From: Cytophagaceae bacterium UBA7467
Lineage (GTDB): Bacteria > Bacteroidota > Bacteroidia > Cytophagales > Spirosomataceae
Direction of reading: 5' to 3'
NCBI GenBank assembly: GCA_002479785.1
Contig: DLPD01000026.1
Location: 422-12,258 of the forward strand
Length of the DNA stretch: 11,837 nucleotides
The position numbers and the translations under genes are program-made. Below are positions 1-6,516 of this stretch, in pieces (the first letter of the stretch is position 1; every line of letters begins with the position of its first letter). Below the pieces are notes generated by a model. That model had not been told where the DNA came from, made no database searches, and saw only the letters and a list, made by a program, of their open reading frames with translations.

Positions 1-863
1 ATCTTTTGTTTGAAATAGCCCATCGAGATATATTGCCAAATATCTCTTGACAAGTCAATCAAAATCGTGTCCAAACGCTTCAGACCATCAAAATAGGCAG
101 CTAAATTATCGTAATGCTCAATTTGAGTCGTGTACTGGCTACGCTTAATACCTAAATCCGCGTGTAATTTTGCCGCGAATTGAGGCCAGTTGATCTCTGG
201 GAATGACACCTGGTGTGCGTTGAAATTACCGGTCGCTCCACCAAATTTACCCGTAAACGGAACTTGCGCTAACAGGTCTAATTGACGATTCAAACGCTCG
301 ACGAACACCTTCATTTCTTTTCCTAGACGCGTTGGAGAAGCCGGTTGTCCATGCGTATGGGCCAACAATGGAATTTCTTTCCATTCCGTTGCATAGGCAT
401 CTAATGTGGCTACAACCGCTTGATAGGCTGGCAAAATAACGTCACGATGAGCCTCCGCCAGAGACAAAGGAATCGCTGTATTATTAATATCCTGAGAGGT
501 AAGGCCAAAGTGAATAAACTCCACAAAAGGGCTCATATCGCCCGGTAAAGCTAACATGCGGTCTTTGATAAAATACTCCACCGCCTTGACATCATGGTTT
601 GTCACTTTTTCAGTTTCCTTAATCCAGGTCGCATCCGCTTCTGTAAAATTGGTGTACATCGCACGCAATGCCGCATAATGTTCCTTTGGAAAACCTTTTA
701 AAGGAGCCAAAGGAATCTCGCACAAGGCAATAAAGTATTCAATTTCAACACGCACTCGGTATTGGATTAACCCAAATTCAGAAAAATAAGGAGCGAATGC
801 GGCGGTTTGTTTGCGGTAACGACCATCAACCGGAGAAATGGCAGTCAATAAATTTAATTCCAT
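1..863 (-). CDS. purB: Adenylosuccinate lyase, N-terminal 287 residues (cut by window edge)
   Basis: Cleaves succinyl groups in two steps of purine synthesis (SAICAR to AICAR plus fumarate, and adenylosuccinate to AMP plus fumarate) in the cytoplasm. Translating the minus strand from the ATG at 863-861 gives an open frame to the window edge, starting MELNLLTAISPVDGRY, the usual opening of the bacterial PurB subgroup. Family marks in order: TNHDVKAVEYFIK (about 88-100), FGLTSQDINNTA (119-130), and HTHGQPASPT (169-178) with the catalytic-site histidine. The fumarase-superfamily signature loop (SSxMPxKxNP), expected shortly after residue 287, lies beyond the edge, so about one third of the protein is missing only because of the window. 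Divergent from the histidine kinase gene, 57 nt away. A TACCTTTG promoter box lies 18 nt upstream of the start. The identification is clear from these motifs. Confidence 0.96.
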   Translation of the reverse strand, partial: MELNLLTAISPVDGRYRKQTAAFAPYFSEFGLIQYRVRVEIEYFIALCEIPLAPLKGFPKEHYAALRAMYTNFTEADATWIKETEKVTNHDVKAVEYFIKDRMLALPGDMSPFVEFIHFGLTSQDINNTAIPLSLAEAHRDVILPAYQAVVATLDAYATEWKEIPLLAHTHGQPASPTRLGKEMKVFVERLNRQLDLLAQVPFTGKFGGATGNFNAHQVSFPEINWPQFAAKLHADLGIKRSQYTTQIEHYDNLAAYFDGLKRLDTILIDLSRDIWQYISMGYFKQK

Positions 864-880
864 GCGATCTTATCAAAGCA

Positions 881-888
881 CAAAGGTA
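881..888 (-). promoter_or_regulatory. Predicted -7 box of the purB promoter
   Basis: The minus strand reads TACCTTTG here, an exact match to the Bacteroidota -7 consensus TAnnTTTG, and would start transcription roughly 10 nt before the purB ATG. I do not see a -33 TTG at the usual 17-23 nt spacing. The box sits inside a 16-nt sequence that is repeated at 1971-1986. Confidence 0.5.
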
Positions 889-920
889 CAACAATTTAAA
901 AATTATCCGTAATTTCAAGC

Positions 921-1952
921 ATGCTAAGTCCTCGCTACCTTTCTGTCTTATTAGCCTTTGTCATCGCTGGGGTGGCAACCGCTTTTATTTCGTTTCTTCC
1001 ACACTCTGATTCTGCCACCTTGTTCGTTAGTTTTATCAGTGTATTGATTTTTGGATCCATCCTGATCTTTTTTGCCTTGGACAACCTCGTCTTCAAAGAA
1101 GTCAACGAATTATATGACCAAATCAAACAGATTAAAAAAAAGAATTTCCCCCTCATTTCCCGTAAGCAATTAGTCCAAAAAGAAAATCCCATCGAACTCT
1201 TAAAAAAAGAATTAACTGCCTACGTTTCCACCACGGAAGATGAAGTAAAAGAATTGAAAAAAGCCGCAGTTTACCGCCAAGAATTCCTGGCTGACGTATC
1301 CCACGAACTCAAAACACCTATTTTCGCGGCCCAGGGCTTTGTCCATACTCTCTTAGACAATCCAGATGAAAGCCCAGAAATTCGCCAAAAATTCCTTGAA
1401 AAAGCCGCCAAAAGTTTAGACGGACTGGATATATTAGTTCAAGATCTATTAACCGTTTCTAAGATTGAAACTGGGGCCATTAAAATTGAAAAGAAACGTA
1501 TTAACCTGAGACCTCTCATCGAAGACATTTTTGATCAATTAGAAAGTAAGGCTAAAAAACGAGGGGTGACCTTACAACTAAACTGCGACGATACAGCCAT
1601 TGATGTAAAAGCGGATGCGCAACGTATACAACAGGTGCTTGTTAACCTAGTAGACAATGGAATTAAATACGGAAATCAAGATGGCAAAGTGACCGTGAGC
1701 ATCGAGGATCGCAAAAAAGCCTACCAAATCACCGTTAAAGACAATGGGCCAGGCATCCCCGAAAAACACTTACCACGCATTTTCGAACGCTTTTACCGAA
1801 TAGACAAAAGCCGGACAAAACTCAGTGGCGGAACAGGATTAGGACTTTCCATCGTCAAACACATCGTTCAAGCGCATGGCAGTAAGATTACGGTACATTC
1901 CAAGGTGGATAAGGGTACGAGTTTTAGCTTTAAGTTAGAACGAGCGATATAA
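921..1952 (+). CDS. Membrane sensor histidine kinase (PhoR/PorY-like class), orphan
   Basis: Two-component sensor kinase of 343 residues in the inner membrane. Two hydrophobic helices (about 6-25 and 33-55) are separated by only about 8 residues, so there is no periplasmic sensor domain; any signal must come from the membrane or a partner protein. A charged coiled linker (about 58-118) leads to the HisKA domain with FLADVSHELKTPIF, phospho-accepting His128. The HATPase domain has the N box NLVDNGIKYG (242-251), G1 DNGPGIP (274-280), F box FERFYR (288-293) and G2 GGTGLGLSIV (303-312). All catalytic elements are intact. No response regulator lies next to it, so its partner must be encoded elsewhere. 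Bacteroidota PorY, which works with PorX in type IX secretion control, has a similar two-helix plan, but this is only a possibility. The stop codon is inside a hairpin. The start at 921 follows the partial box TAATTTCA by 3 nt, which would give almost no leader. Confidence 0.9.
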   Translation: MLSPRYLSVLLAFVIAGVATAFISFLPHSDSATLFVSFISVLIFGSILIFFALDNLVFKEVNELYDQIKQIKKKNFPLISRKQLVQKENPIELLKKELTAYVSTTEDEVKELKKAAVYRQEFLADVSHELKTPIFAAQGFVHTLLDNPDESPEIRQKFLEKAAKSLDGLDILVQDLLTVSKIETGAIKIEKKRINLRPLIEDIFDQLESKAKKRGVTLQLNCDDTAIDVKADAQRIQQVLVNLVDNGIKYGNQDGKVTVSIEDRKKAYQITVKDNGPGIPEKHLPRIFERFYRIDKSRTKLSGGTGLGLSIVKHIVQAHGSKITVHSKVDKGTSFSFKLERAI

Positions 1953-1974
1953 AAATGGACATGGCCATTTTTAT
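1949..1974 (+). terminator. Stop-codon-embedded hairpin of the histidine kinase gene
   Basis: A perfect 10-bp stem, ATAAAAATGG against CCATTTTTAT, encloses the 6-nt loop ACATGG. The kinase stop codon TAA (1950-1952) lies inside the left arm and the right arm supplies a run of five T residues, so this could act as an intrinsic terminator. The stem is mostly A/T apart from two G-C pairs, so termination strength is uncertain. Confidence 0.5.
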
Positions 1975-2007
1975 CAAAGCACAAAGTACAAAGCAAAAAG
2001 CACAGAG
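1973..2007 (+). repeat. Degenerate heptanucleotide tract (NANAAAG x5)
   Basis: Five consecutive 7-nt units: ATCAAAG, CACAAAG, TACAAAG, CAAAAAG, CACAGAG. The purine-rich sequence continues to about 2060 with less regular units. CACAAAG and CAAAAAG also occur, in reverse complement, in the tract at 6684-6718. No open reading frame or protein-binding motif explains it. Confidence 0.6.
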
Positions 2008-2060
2008 TAGGAATACAGGAAGAAGGAAAAAGATAGGAGATTATAGAGTGTGGATATAGA

Positions 2061-2094
2061 ATAAAAAATGGGGACAGACGTCCCCATTTTTTAT
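2061..2094. terminator. Strong bidirectional hairpin terminator between the kinase gene and prfA
   Basis: A perfect 15-bp stem with a 4-nt loop: the arms contain the G/C core GGGGAC/GTCCCC, flanked by an A run on the left and a T run on the right; loop AGAC at 2076-2079. Symmetric A and T runs let it work as a rho-independent terminator on either strand, for the kinase transcript coming from the left and for prfA read-through coming from the right. Confidence 0.8.
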
Positions 2095-2136
2095 GAGTAA
2101 AGAAATACTCAAAAATATCCCTAGCTCTTTAGTAAG

Positions 2137-2182
2137 GTTTAAAAGGAATTTTGGCGAAAATTATGACGAAGGCAAATTTGCA
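2137..2182 (-). repeat. Hairpin repeat copy 3 downstream of prfA (distal, decayed)
   Basis: On the minus strand the core reads AAATT, then the 12-mer TGCCTTCGTCAT (2174-2163), then AATTT, closed by GC/GC. The distal outer arm (2137-2157) differs at only two positions from the corresponding arm of copy 1 at 2263-2283, but its partner arm is absent, so the long outer stem has been lost. The 12-mer is 63 nt from that of copy 2. Confidence 0.6.
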
Positions 2183-2212
2183 TTTTTTTACCAAGAGTTT
2201 AATTTTTTTATT

Positions 2213-2249
2213 GTGGCGACAAAATATGACGAAGGCCATTTTTAGCCAC
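2213..2249 (-). repeat. Hairpin repeat copy 2 downstream of prfA (middle)
   Basis: Minus-strand order: GTGGC, TA, AAAAT, the 12-mer GGCCTTCGTCAT (2237-2226), ATTTT, GTC, GCCAC. The inner AAAAT/ATTTT and outer GTGGC/GCCAC helices both pair; pairing beyond them is broken by mismatches. The 12-mer is 64 nt from that of copy 1 and 63 nt from copy 3, so the three copies form a tandem array. Confidence 0.65.
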
Positions 2250-2262
2250 CATTTTTTCCAGA

Positions 2263-2327
2263 GGTTTAAAAGGACTTTTTGCGAAAATTATGACGCAGGC
2301 CAATTTTGCAAAAAGTCCTTTTAAACC
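2263..2327 (-). repeat. Hairpin repeat copy 1 at the prfA stop codon (20-bp perfect arms)
   Basis: Outer arms 2308-2327 and 2263-2282 are a perfect 20-bp inverted repeat. The gene-side arm contains the last prfA codon and its stop, so the distal arm is in effect an inverted copy of the end of the coding sequence. Between them (25 nt) the minus strand reads AAAATT, the 12-mer GGCCTGCGTCAT (2301-2290), AATTTT and a bulged C, so the stem continues into the loop. No T run follows, unlike a standard intrinsic terminator. This may still mark or protect the 3' end of the prfA mRNA. Confidence 0.8.
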
Positions 2328-3391
2328 GCCCCTTCAGTCAACCTCTCCGCATTCTCCGCAATCCTCAACTGCTCAATAAAGTCAGCAATTTCACCGTCCA
2401 TTACGACAGGCAGATTGTATACTGTTAAGCCAATACGGTGATCAGTAACGCGGCCTTGAGGGTAATTGTAGGTTCTGATTTTGTCTGAACGGTCACCTGA
2501 ACCTACCATCGATTTACGGTTTCCTGCGATTTCTGCGTTGCGTTTTGCTAATTCGATTTCATATAAACGAGAGCGTAATACCGTCATCGCTTTGTCAAAG
2601 TTCTTGATTTGAGAACGCTCATCCTGGCACTGAACCACTAAACCTGATGGGATGTGGGTCACACGCACCGCAGAATACGTCGTGTTTACGGACTGACCAC
2701 CTGCACCAGATGAACAGAAGGTATCCTTGCGAATATCGTTCATGTTGATTTGAACATCCACCTCATCTGCCTCTGGCAAAACGGCAACGGAAGCAGCTGA
2801 AGTGTGAATACGGCCAGCCGATTCTGTCGCCGGAACGCGTTGAACGCGGTGAACACCGGATTCAAACTTTAATTTGGCATATACATCTTCGCCCTGAACG
2901 GAGGCGATAATCTCTTTGTAACCACCTGCGGTACCCTCTGTGAAGTCCATGATTTGGAAGGTCCATCCCATCTTTTCTGCGTATCGCTGGTACATTCGGA
3001 AGATGTCTCCTGCAAAAATAGATGCCTCGTCGCCCCCTGCTCCTGCGCGTATCTCGAGGATACAGTCTTTGGAATCATTCGGATCGCGGGGAATTAACAT
3101 TTCCTTCAAAACCTCTTGCATTTCCTTCTCTGCTGGAACTAACTCTTCTAATTCCGCCTTGGCCATATCGCGAAAATCTTCGTCTTTTTCCGTAGCGATC
3201 ACCTGTTTTGCCTCCTCAATGGAGCCTAACAAGTTTTGGTAAGCCATATATTGATCTACGATCTTTTGCAAATCCTTGTATTCTTTACTCAAGGTCTTGA
3301 ATTTCTTCAAGTCCGATACCACCTCTGGCATCGCAATTTGTTGTTCTACTTCTAAAAATCTTTCTCGGATGGCCTCTAGCTGCTCCAGCAT
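2321..3391 (-). CDS. prfA: Peptide chain release factor 1
   Basis: Class I release factor that reads UAA and UAG in the ribosomal A site and triggers hydrolysis of peptidyl-tRNA. The 356-residue length is normal. Residues 1-100 form the helical N-terminal domain; the codon-reading loop RVPATESAGRIHTSA carries the PxT motif (Pro187-Thr189) that distinguishes RF1 from RF2 (SPF); the catalytic loop SSGAGGQSVNTT has GGQ at 231-233. The serine after GGQ and the preceding TFCSSG differ from the proteobacterial version, which to my recollection is normal in Bacteroidota. The methyltransferase gene prmC, often next to prfA, is not present. A TATCTTTG box (3424-3417) lies about 25 nt upstream of the start. 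The end of the gene is built into a 20-bp inverted repeat. Confidence 0.97.
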   Translation of the reverse strand: MLEQLEAIRERFLEVEQQIAMPEVVSDLKKFKTLSKEYKDLQKIVDQYMAYQNLLGSIEEAKQVIATEKDEDFRDMAKAELEELVPAEKEMQEVLKEMLIPRDPNDSKDCILEIRAGAGGDEASIFAGDIFRMYQRYAEKMGWTFQIMDFTEGTAGGYKEIIASVQGEDVYAKLKFESGVHRVQRVPATESAGRIHTSAASVAVLPEADEVDVQINMNDIRKDTFCSSGAGGQSVNTTYSAVRVTHIPSGLVVQCQDERSQIKNFDKAMTVLRSRLYEIELAKRNAEIAGNRKSMVGSGDRSDKIRTYNYPQGRVTDHRIGLTVYNLPVVMDGEIADFIEQLRIAENAERLTEGAV

Positions 3392-3416
3392 AACATTTTG
3401 GTTTTAAAAAACGTCA

Positions 3417-3424
3417 CAAAGATA
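3417..3424 (-). promoter_or_regulatory. Predicted -7 box of the prfA promoter
   Basis: The minus strand reads TATCTTTG, an exact TAnnTTTG match, giving a predicted leader of roughly 20 nt before the prfA ATG. No TTG is found at the expected -33 spacing. It is divergent from the promoter of the lipoprotein gene. Confidence 0.55.
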
Positions 3425-3437
3425 GTAATTAAATCCA

Positions 3438-3468
3438 TTGCCCTTTGCCCTCGTTTAGAATACCTTTG
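3438..3468 (+). promoter_or_regulatory. Predicted promoter (-33 TTG, -7 TACCTTTG) of the lipoprotein gene
   Basis: TTG at 3438-3440, a 20-nt spacer, then TACCTTTG at 3461-3468: both halves of the Bacteroidota housekeeping promoter at ideal spacing. Transcription should begin near 3475, giving a leader of about 10 nt before the ATG at 3486. Confidence 0.65.
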
Positions 3469-3485
3469 CATAAATTCTCCAAACG

Positions 3486-3944
3486 ATGAAACACACCTTA
3501 CTCCTTTTCGCTTTAATCGCCTTGCAAGCTTGTGATTTTTCCAAACGTATCGATACCGCTGCGGCCGTTAGGGAGATGAAAGCGAGGCAGGTGAAGCGTG
3601 TTTTGCCGCAAGATATCGTCAATCAAGTAGATACTTGGGGGCAAGAAATCCAGTCTAAGGGGGCAATAAAATTAGATAGTGCGACCAAAGCCCTTCAGAT
3701 TACCGTTCGAATAGGTGCTCCCTCCTCCCTAAAAGCGTCATTCAAAGATGCGAAAATGATCGAGATGATGGATGCCTTAGATTATTCATTAAGCCAAAAA
3801 CAGGACGTCCCACCCTCCATTCAGAAAAATACGGTTGGCGACAGCTTATACTATTTCTATCCATCAGAAGCCGGCACCATTACCGTTCTTGGATTCGCAA
3901 AAAACATTGTGATTCAAAATATGGACCGTCCTCTCATTAAATAA
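3486..3944 (+). CDS. Small predicted lipoprotein, possibly DUF3365/Tll0287-like
   Basis: A 152-residue exported protein. The N-terminus MKHTLLLFALIALQAC is a lipoprotein signal with lipobox LQAC and lipidated Cys16. Asp17 follows, but the acidic run reported to send Bacteroidota lipoproteins to the cell surface is absent, so a periplasmic location is more likely. There are no other membrane segments, no CxxCH and no further cysteine. The stretches EMKARQVKRVLPQDIV (about 30-45) and DALDYSLSQK with VGDSLYYFYP (about 96-126) resemble, from memory, small Bacteroidota lipoproteins assigned to the DUF3365/Tll0287-like family, whose role is poorly known. I hold this only weakly. It has its own promoter and converges on the DUF2520 gene, overlapping it by 8 nt. 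Confidence 0.75.
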   Translation: MKHTLLLFALIALQACDFSKRIDTAAAVREMKARQVKRVLPQDIVNQVDTWGQEIQSKGAIKLDSATKALQITVRIGAPSSLKASFKDAKMIEMMDALDYSLSQKQDVPPSIQKNTVGDSLYYFYPSEAGTITVLGFAKNIVIQNMDRPLIK

Positions 3945-4677
3945 GGTTACGTTCCAGAATTTGATTGATTTGAAAATTTACTTCGCGTAAATGTGGGTCC
4001 GAAATTTCCTTCGAGAGTGGATGACCGGTAAAGAATGCTTGGACATGTTGTTGCACCAGACCGTGTAAAAGGCTTGGTTCCAGTTCTATCGATTGCAATA
4101 ATTCTTGCGCGTGGGACCACAGATTCTGAGTTAAAACTCCAGCTAATAGCATCGCCTTGTGTATCTTCTTACGCTCTTCCCCATTGACTAAATACATCGC
4201 ATCAGTGATGTCTTTTGCCAAAGCCACTAAGGTATTTTGGGTTTCTTCCACCAATACTTCCAAGCAGATTGGCATTTGATCTAATTTGATTCGACGGCCT
4301 GCCTCCAGATGCTGAACAGGGAAAAAGACGCCCATCTGGTTTGTGCTTTCTCGTGCTGGATCATAGAGTAAATTAGCTTCTGCTAAAGAAAATGTGCCAC
4401 TGACCAAGACAAGTGTCGCGTATTTAGGCAATAATAATTCTTTCAGTACTTCTGGGTAAGCCGATTCTGGAACACAAAGGAAAAAAACGCTGGCTGCAGA
4501 TTCCGAAAAATCTAAATCTTCGTGCACTTTCGCATTGTATAAATAGGAAACGAGGTCTTTTGCCTTCGAGGGCTCTCGACTAAAGACTTCTTGAACTGAA
4601 TTTCCGGCATTTTCTAAGGCCTTTGCGATGTGCCAGGTAACATTTCCTGCACCGATAAACGATATTTTAAAACTCAT
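3937..4677 (-). CDS. Rossmann-like / DUF2520 family protein
   Basis: A 246-residue cytoplasmic protein of the Rossmann-like plus DUF2520 family, which looks like a small NAD(P)-dependent dehydrogenase related in fold to ProC and F420-dependent NADP reductases; no substrate is known to me. The nucleotide-binding start is ISFIGAGNVTWHIAKALENAG (split: glycine motif GAGNV at 9-13). SREPSKA (33-39) sits where the second beta strand ends, followed by FFLCVPESAYPEV (about 65-77) and GVFFPVQH (116-123). The helical C-terminal half includes HKAMLLAGVLTQNLW (173-187), typical of the DUF2520 part. Its ATG overlaps the stop of the HNH gene (ATGA), so the two are probably translated together. No catalytic residue can be assigned by eye. 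Confidence 0.85.
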   Translation of the reverse strand: MSFKISFIGAGNVTWHIAKALENAGNSVQEVFSREPSKAKDLVSYLYNAKVHEDLDFSESAASVFFLCVPESAYPEVLKELLLPKYATLVLVSGTFSLAEANLLYDPARESTNQMGVFFPVQHLEAGRRIKLDQMPICLEVLVEETQNTLVALAKDITDAMYLVNGEERKKIHKAMLLAGVLTQNLWSHAQELLQSIELEPSLLHGLVQQHVQAFFTGHPLSKEISDPHLREVNFQINQILERNLI

Positions 4678-5195
4678 GTGGTGGTCTCCAGTTTAGCACC
4701 CACAAACGGGGCCCATTGTTGATCCAAAATTCCAGAAAAATTTCGCAAAAACATAACAAAAGAGGGTCTAAATGGCTGGCGTACTAAAACCATGCCTGCT
4801 TCTTCTGGAGTCATGTGTCCTTTTTTGGAATTACAATACTTGCAGGCTGTCACTAAATTGTCCCAGGAGGTACGTCCCTGTCGTGATTTGGGTAATACAT
4901 GGTCCATTGTCAAGAAATCTTTTGACCCACAATATTGACAGGTATGATTGTCTCGCTTTAAGATGTTTTGGCGATTTAACATGACGCCTTTAAAAGGAAA
5001 ATACACATAACGTTGTAAGCGGATAACAGAAGGATAAGGAAAGGTCTTCGAAACGGAGTGCAATTTTTCAGTAGTGGATTCCGCCACTAATTCAGCTTTG
5101 TTTAAATACACTAAGAGAAAAGCTTTAGGCATCGAACAAATTGTCAATGCACTGTAATCCTGATTTAAGACTAACACTTTCTGAGCCATAGACAA
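4674..5195 (-). CDS. HNH endonuclease
   Basis: A 173-residue protein with an intact HNH nuclease fold in its C-terminal half: zinc-binding CQYC (86-89), TMDHVLPKSRQGRTSWDNL with Asp98-His99 and Asn113, then ACKYCNSKKG with the second zinc pair C118/C121 and Asn122. The N-terminal 70 residues (KVLVLNQDYSALTICS and following) match the conserved N-terminal part of stand-alone bacterial HNH proteins; their role is unclear, and roles in DNA repair or phage defence are possible rather than shown. There is no signal peptide. First gene of a two-gene unit with the DUF2520 gene (4-nt overlap). The third codon is also ATG (5189), an equally possible start. I see no clear TAnnTTTG box in the 114 nt upstream. 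Confidence 0.88.
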   Translation of the reverse strand: MSMAQKVLVLNQDYSALTICSMPKAFLLVYLNKAELVAESTTEKLHSVSKTFPYPSVIRLQRYVYFPFKGVMLNRQNILKRDNHTCQYCGSKDFLTMDHVLPKSRQGRTSWDNLVTACKYCNSKKGHMTPEEAGMVLVRQPFRPSFVMFLRNFSGILDQQWAPFVGAKLETTT

Positions 5196-5296
5196 ACCGA
5201 TTTAATTTGCTCATCAATTTAAAAAATAATCGCTTGAATAGGAAGCACTTAGCGTTGCTTTTTTGTTAAGAATTCCCGGATTAAGGTCCTATTTCG

Positions 5297-5304
5297 TAGA
5301 TTTG
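5297..5304 (+). promoter_or_regulatory. Predicted -7 box of the M20 amidohydrolase promoter
   Basis: TAGATTTG is an exact TAnnTTTG match and ends only 5 nt before the ATG at 5310. Transcription would begin at about 5310, so translation either starts on a leaderless mRNA or uses the later ATG at 5325. No TTG is present at the usual -33 spacing. Confidence 0.55.
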
Positions 5305-5309
5305 CATAA

Positions 5310-6515
5310 ATGAACCCAATGCCCATGTCTTCTTTATTGGAAAAAATCAAACAGCTTTCCGCAGAAATCACCCCTGACACCCTGGTTAATCGCCACCATA
5401 TTCACGCGAATCCAGAACTTTCCTATCAGGAATTTCAAACGCAGGCTTATGTTTTAGAACAACTTGAACGGATGGGTATTCAGGCCAATAAAATAGCCAC
5501 CACCGGCCTCATCGCAGAAATCAAAGGAAAAAATCCAAACAAAAAAGTCGTCGCACTCCGTGCCGACATGGATGCCTTACCCATACAAGAAACCAACGAC
5601 GTACCCTATAAATCTAAAAACCCAGGAGTCATGCATGCCTGCGGACACGACGTACACACCGCCTCCCTTTTAGGGACGGCGCAAATCCTTCATAAGGTCC
5701 GTAACGAATTCGAAGGCACAATCAAATTACTATTCCAACCTGCCGAAGAAAAGGCCCCTGGTGGAGCAAGCATCATGATTAAAGAAGGCGCTTTACAAAA
5801 CCCGACTCCGGCGAGCATTTTTGGACAACACGTCGCAACCAATGTCCCCGTAGGCAAAATCGGTTTCCGCGAGGGAATGTACATGGCCAGCACGGATGAA
5901 TTATATATTAAAGTGATCGGTAAAGGTGGCCACGGCGCTATGCCTGACGCCTGTATAGACCCCATCGTCATCGCCTCCCACATCATCGTAGCGATGCAAC
6001 AAATCATCTCCAGAAATAAGAACCCAAAACTTCCTTCGGTATTGACTTTCGGCAAAATCGAAGGCCTAGGTGCTACAAACGTCATTCCTGACGAGGTAAA
6101 CATCGCCGGCACTTTCCGCGCCATGGATGAATCCTGGCGGGCCGAAGGACTTGAAAAGATGAAAAAACTTGCTGAAGGCATCGCAGACGCGATGGGTGGC
6201 CGTGCCGAGTTCGAAGTTTTAAAAGGGTATCCTTTCTTACAGAACAATCCTGAACTAACACGTCGCGCCAAGTCCGCTGCTATTGAATATATGGGGGCAG
6301 ACAATGTAGTTGATCTCGACTTGTGGATGGCGGGTGAGGACTTCGCTTTCTACACCCACCACGTGGATGCCTGCTTCTACCGACTAGGCGTATGCAATGA
6401 AGAGCGCGGAATTACAAGTGGGGTTCATACACCGAGTTTTGATATTGATGAAGCTTCATTAGCGATTGGGCCGGGGTTAATGGCATGGCTAGCGATTTCG
6501 GAATTGTCTATTTAA
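5310..6515 (+). CDS. M20 family (M20D) metallo-amidohydrolase
   Basis: A 401-residue zinc-dependent hydrolase of the family that includes N-acyl-amino-acid amidohydrolases, hippurate hydrolases and IAA-amino acid hydrolases; it would remove an acyl group from an N-acylated amino acid. The sequence does not reveal the natural substrate. Metal ligands can be seen: CGHD (Cys111, His113), FQPAEE (Glu146/Glu147), GQH (His174) and VHTPSFD (His373). The dimerisation domain includes GKGGHGAMP (205-212), and GEDFAFY (342-348) is the family's C-terminal mark. There is no signal peptide, so it is cytoplasmic. The first ATG (5310) is very close to the predicted promoter; the ATG at 5325 (MSSLLEKIKQL) fits the length of relatives better and may be the true start. 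The gene is alone in its unit and is followed 1 nt after the stop by a hairpin repeat. Confidence 0.92.
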   Translation: MNPMPMSSLLEKIKQLSAEITPDTLVNRHHIHANPELSYQEFQTQAYVLEQLERMGIQANKIATTGLIAEIKGKNPNKKVVALRADMDALPIQETNDVPYKSKNPGVMHACGHDVHTASLLGTAQILHKVRNEFEGTIKLLFQPAEEKAPGGASIMIKEGALQNPTPASIFGQHVATNVPVGKIGFREGMYMASTDELYIKVIGKGGHGAMPDACIDPIVIASHIIVAMQQIISRNKNPKLPSVLTFGKIEGLGATNVIPDEVNIAGTFRAMDESWRAEGLEKMKKLAEGIADAMGGRAEFEVLKGYPFLQNNPELTRRAKSAAIEYMGADNVVDLDLWMAGEDFAFYTHHVDACFYRLGVCNEERGITSGVHTPSFDIDEASLAIGPGLMAWLAISELSI

Positions 6516-6516
6516 A

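Noticed and set aside
2137..2327. CRISPR array, because of three evenly spaced repeats
   Set aside because: Only three copies, a short and imperfect repeat, intervals that are related to each other rather than unique, and no cas genes. The copies are hairpins whose arms come from local sequence.
2940..3242. 100-codon open frame opposite prfA
   Set aside because: Antisense shadow of a strongly conserved gene, with no motif or promoter of its own. The same reasoning applies to the frames opposite or out of phase with the kinase, M20, HNH, phosphoesterase and actA genes.
5243..5264. Small hairpin AAGCA/TGCTT followed by T residues, as a terminator or small RNA 3' end
   Set aside because: Only a 5-bp stem, and no plus-strand gene or promoter is seen in front of it. 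It lies in the divergent space between the HNH and M20 genes.
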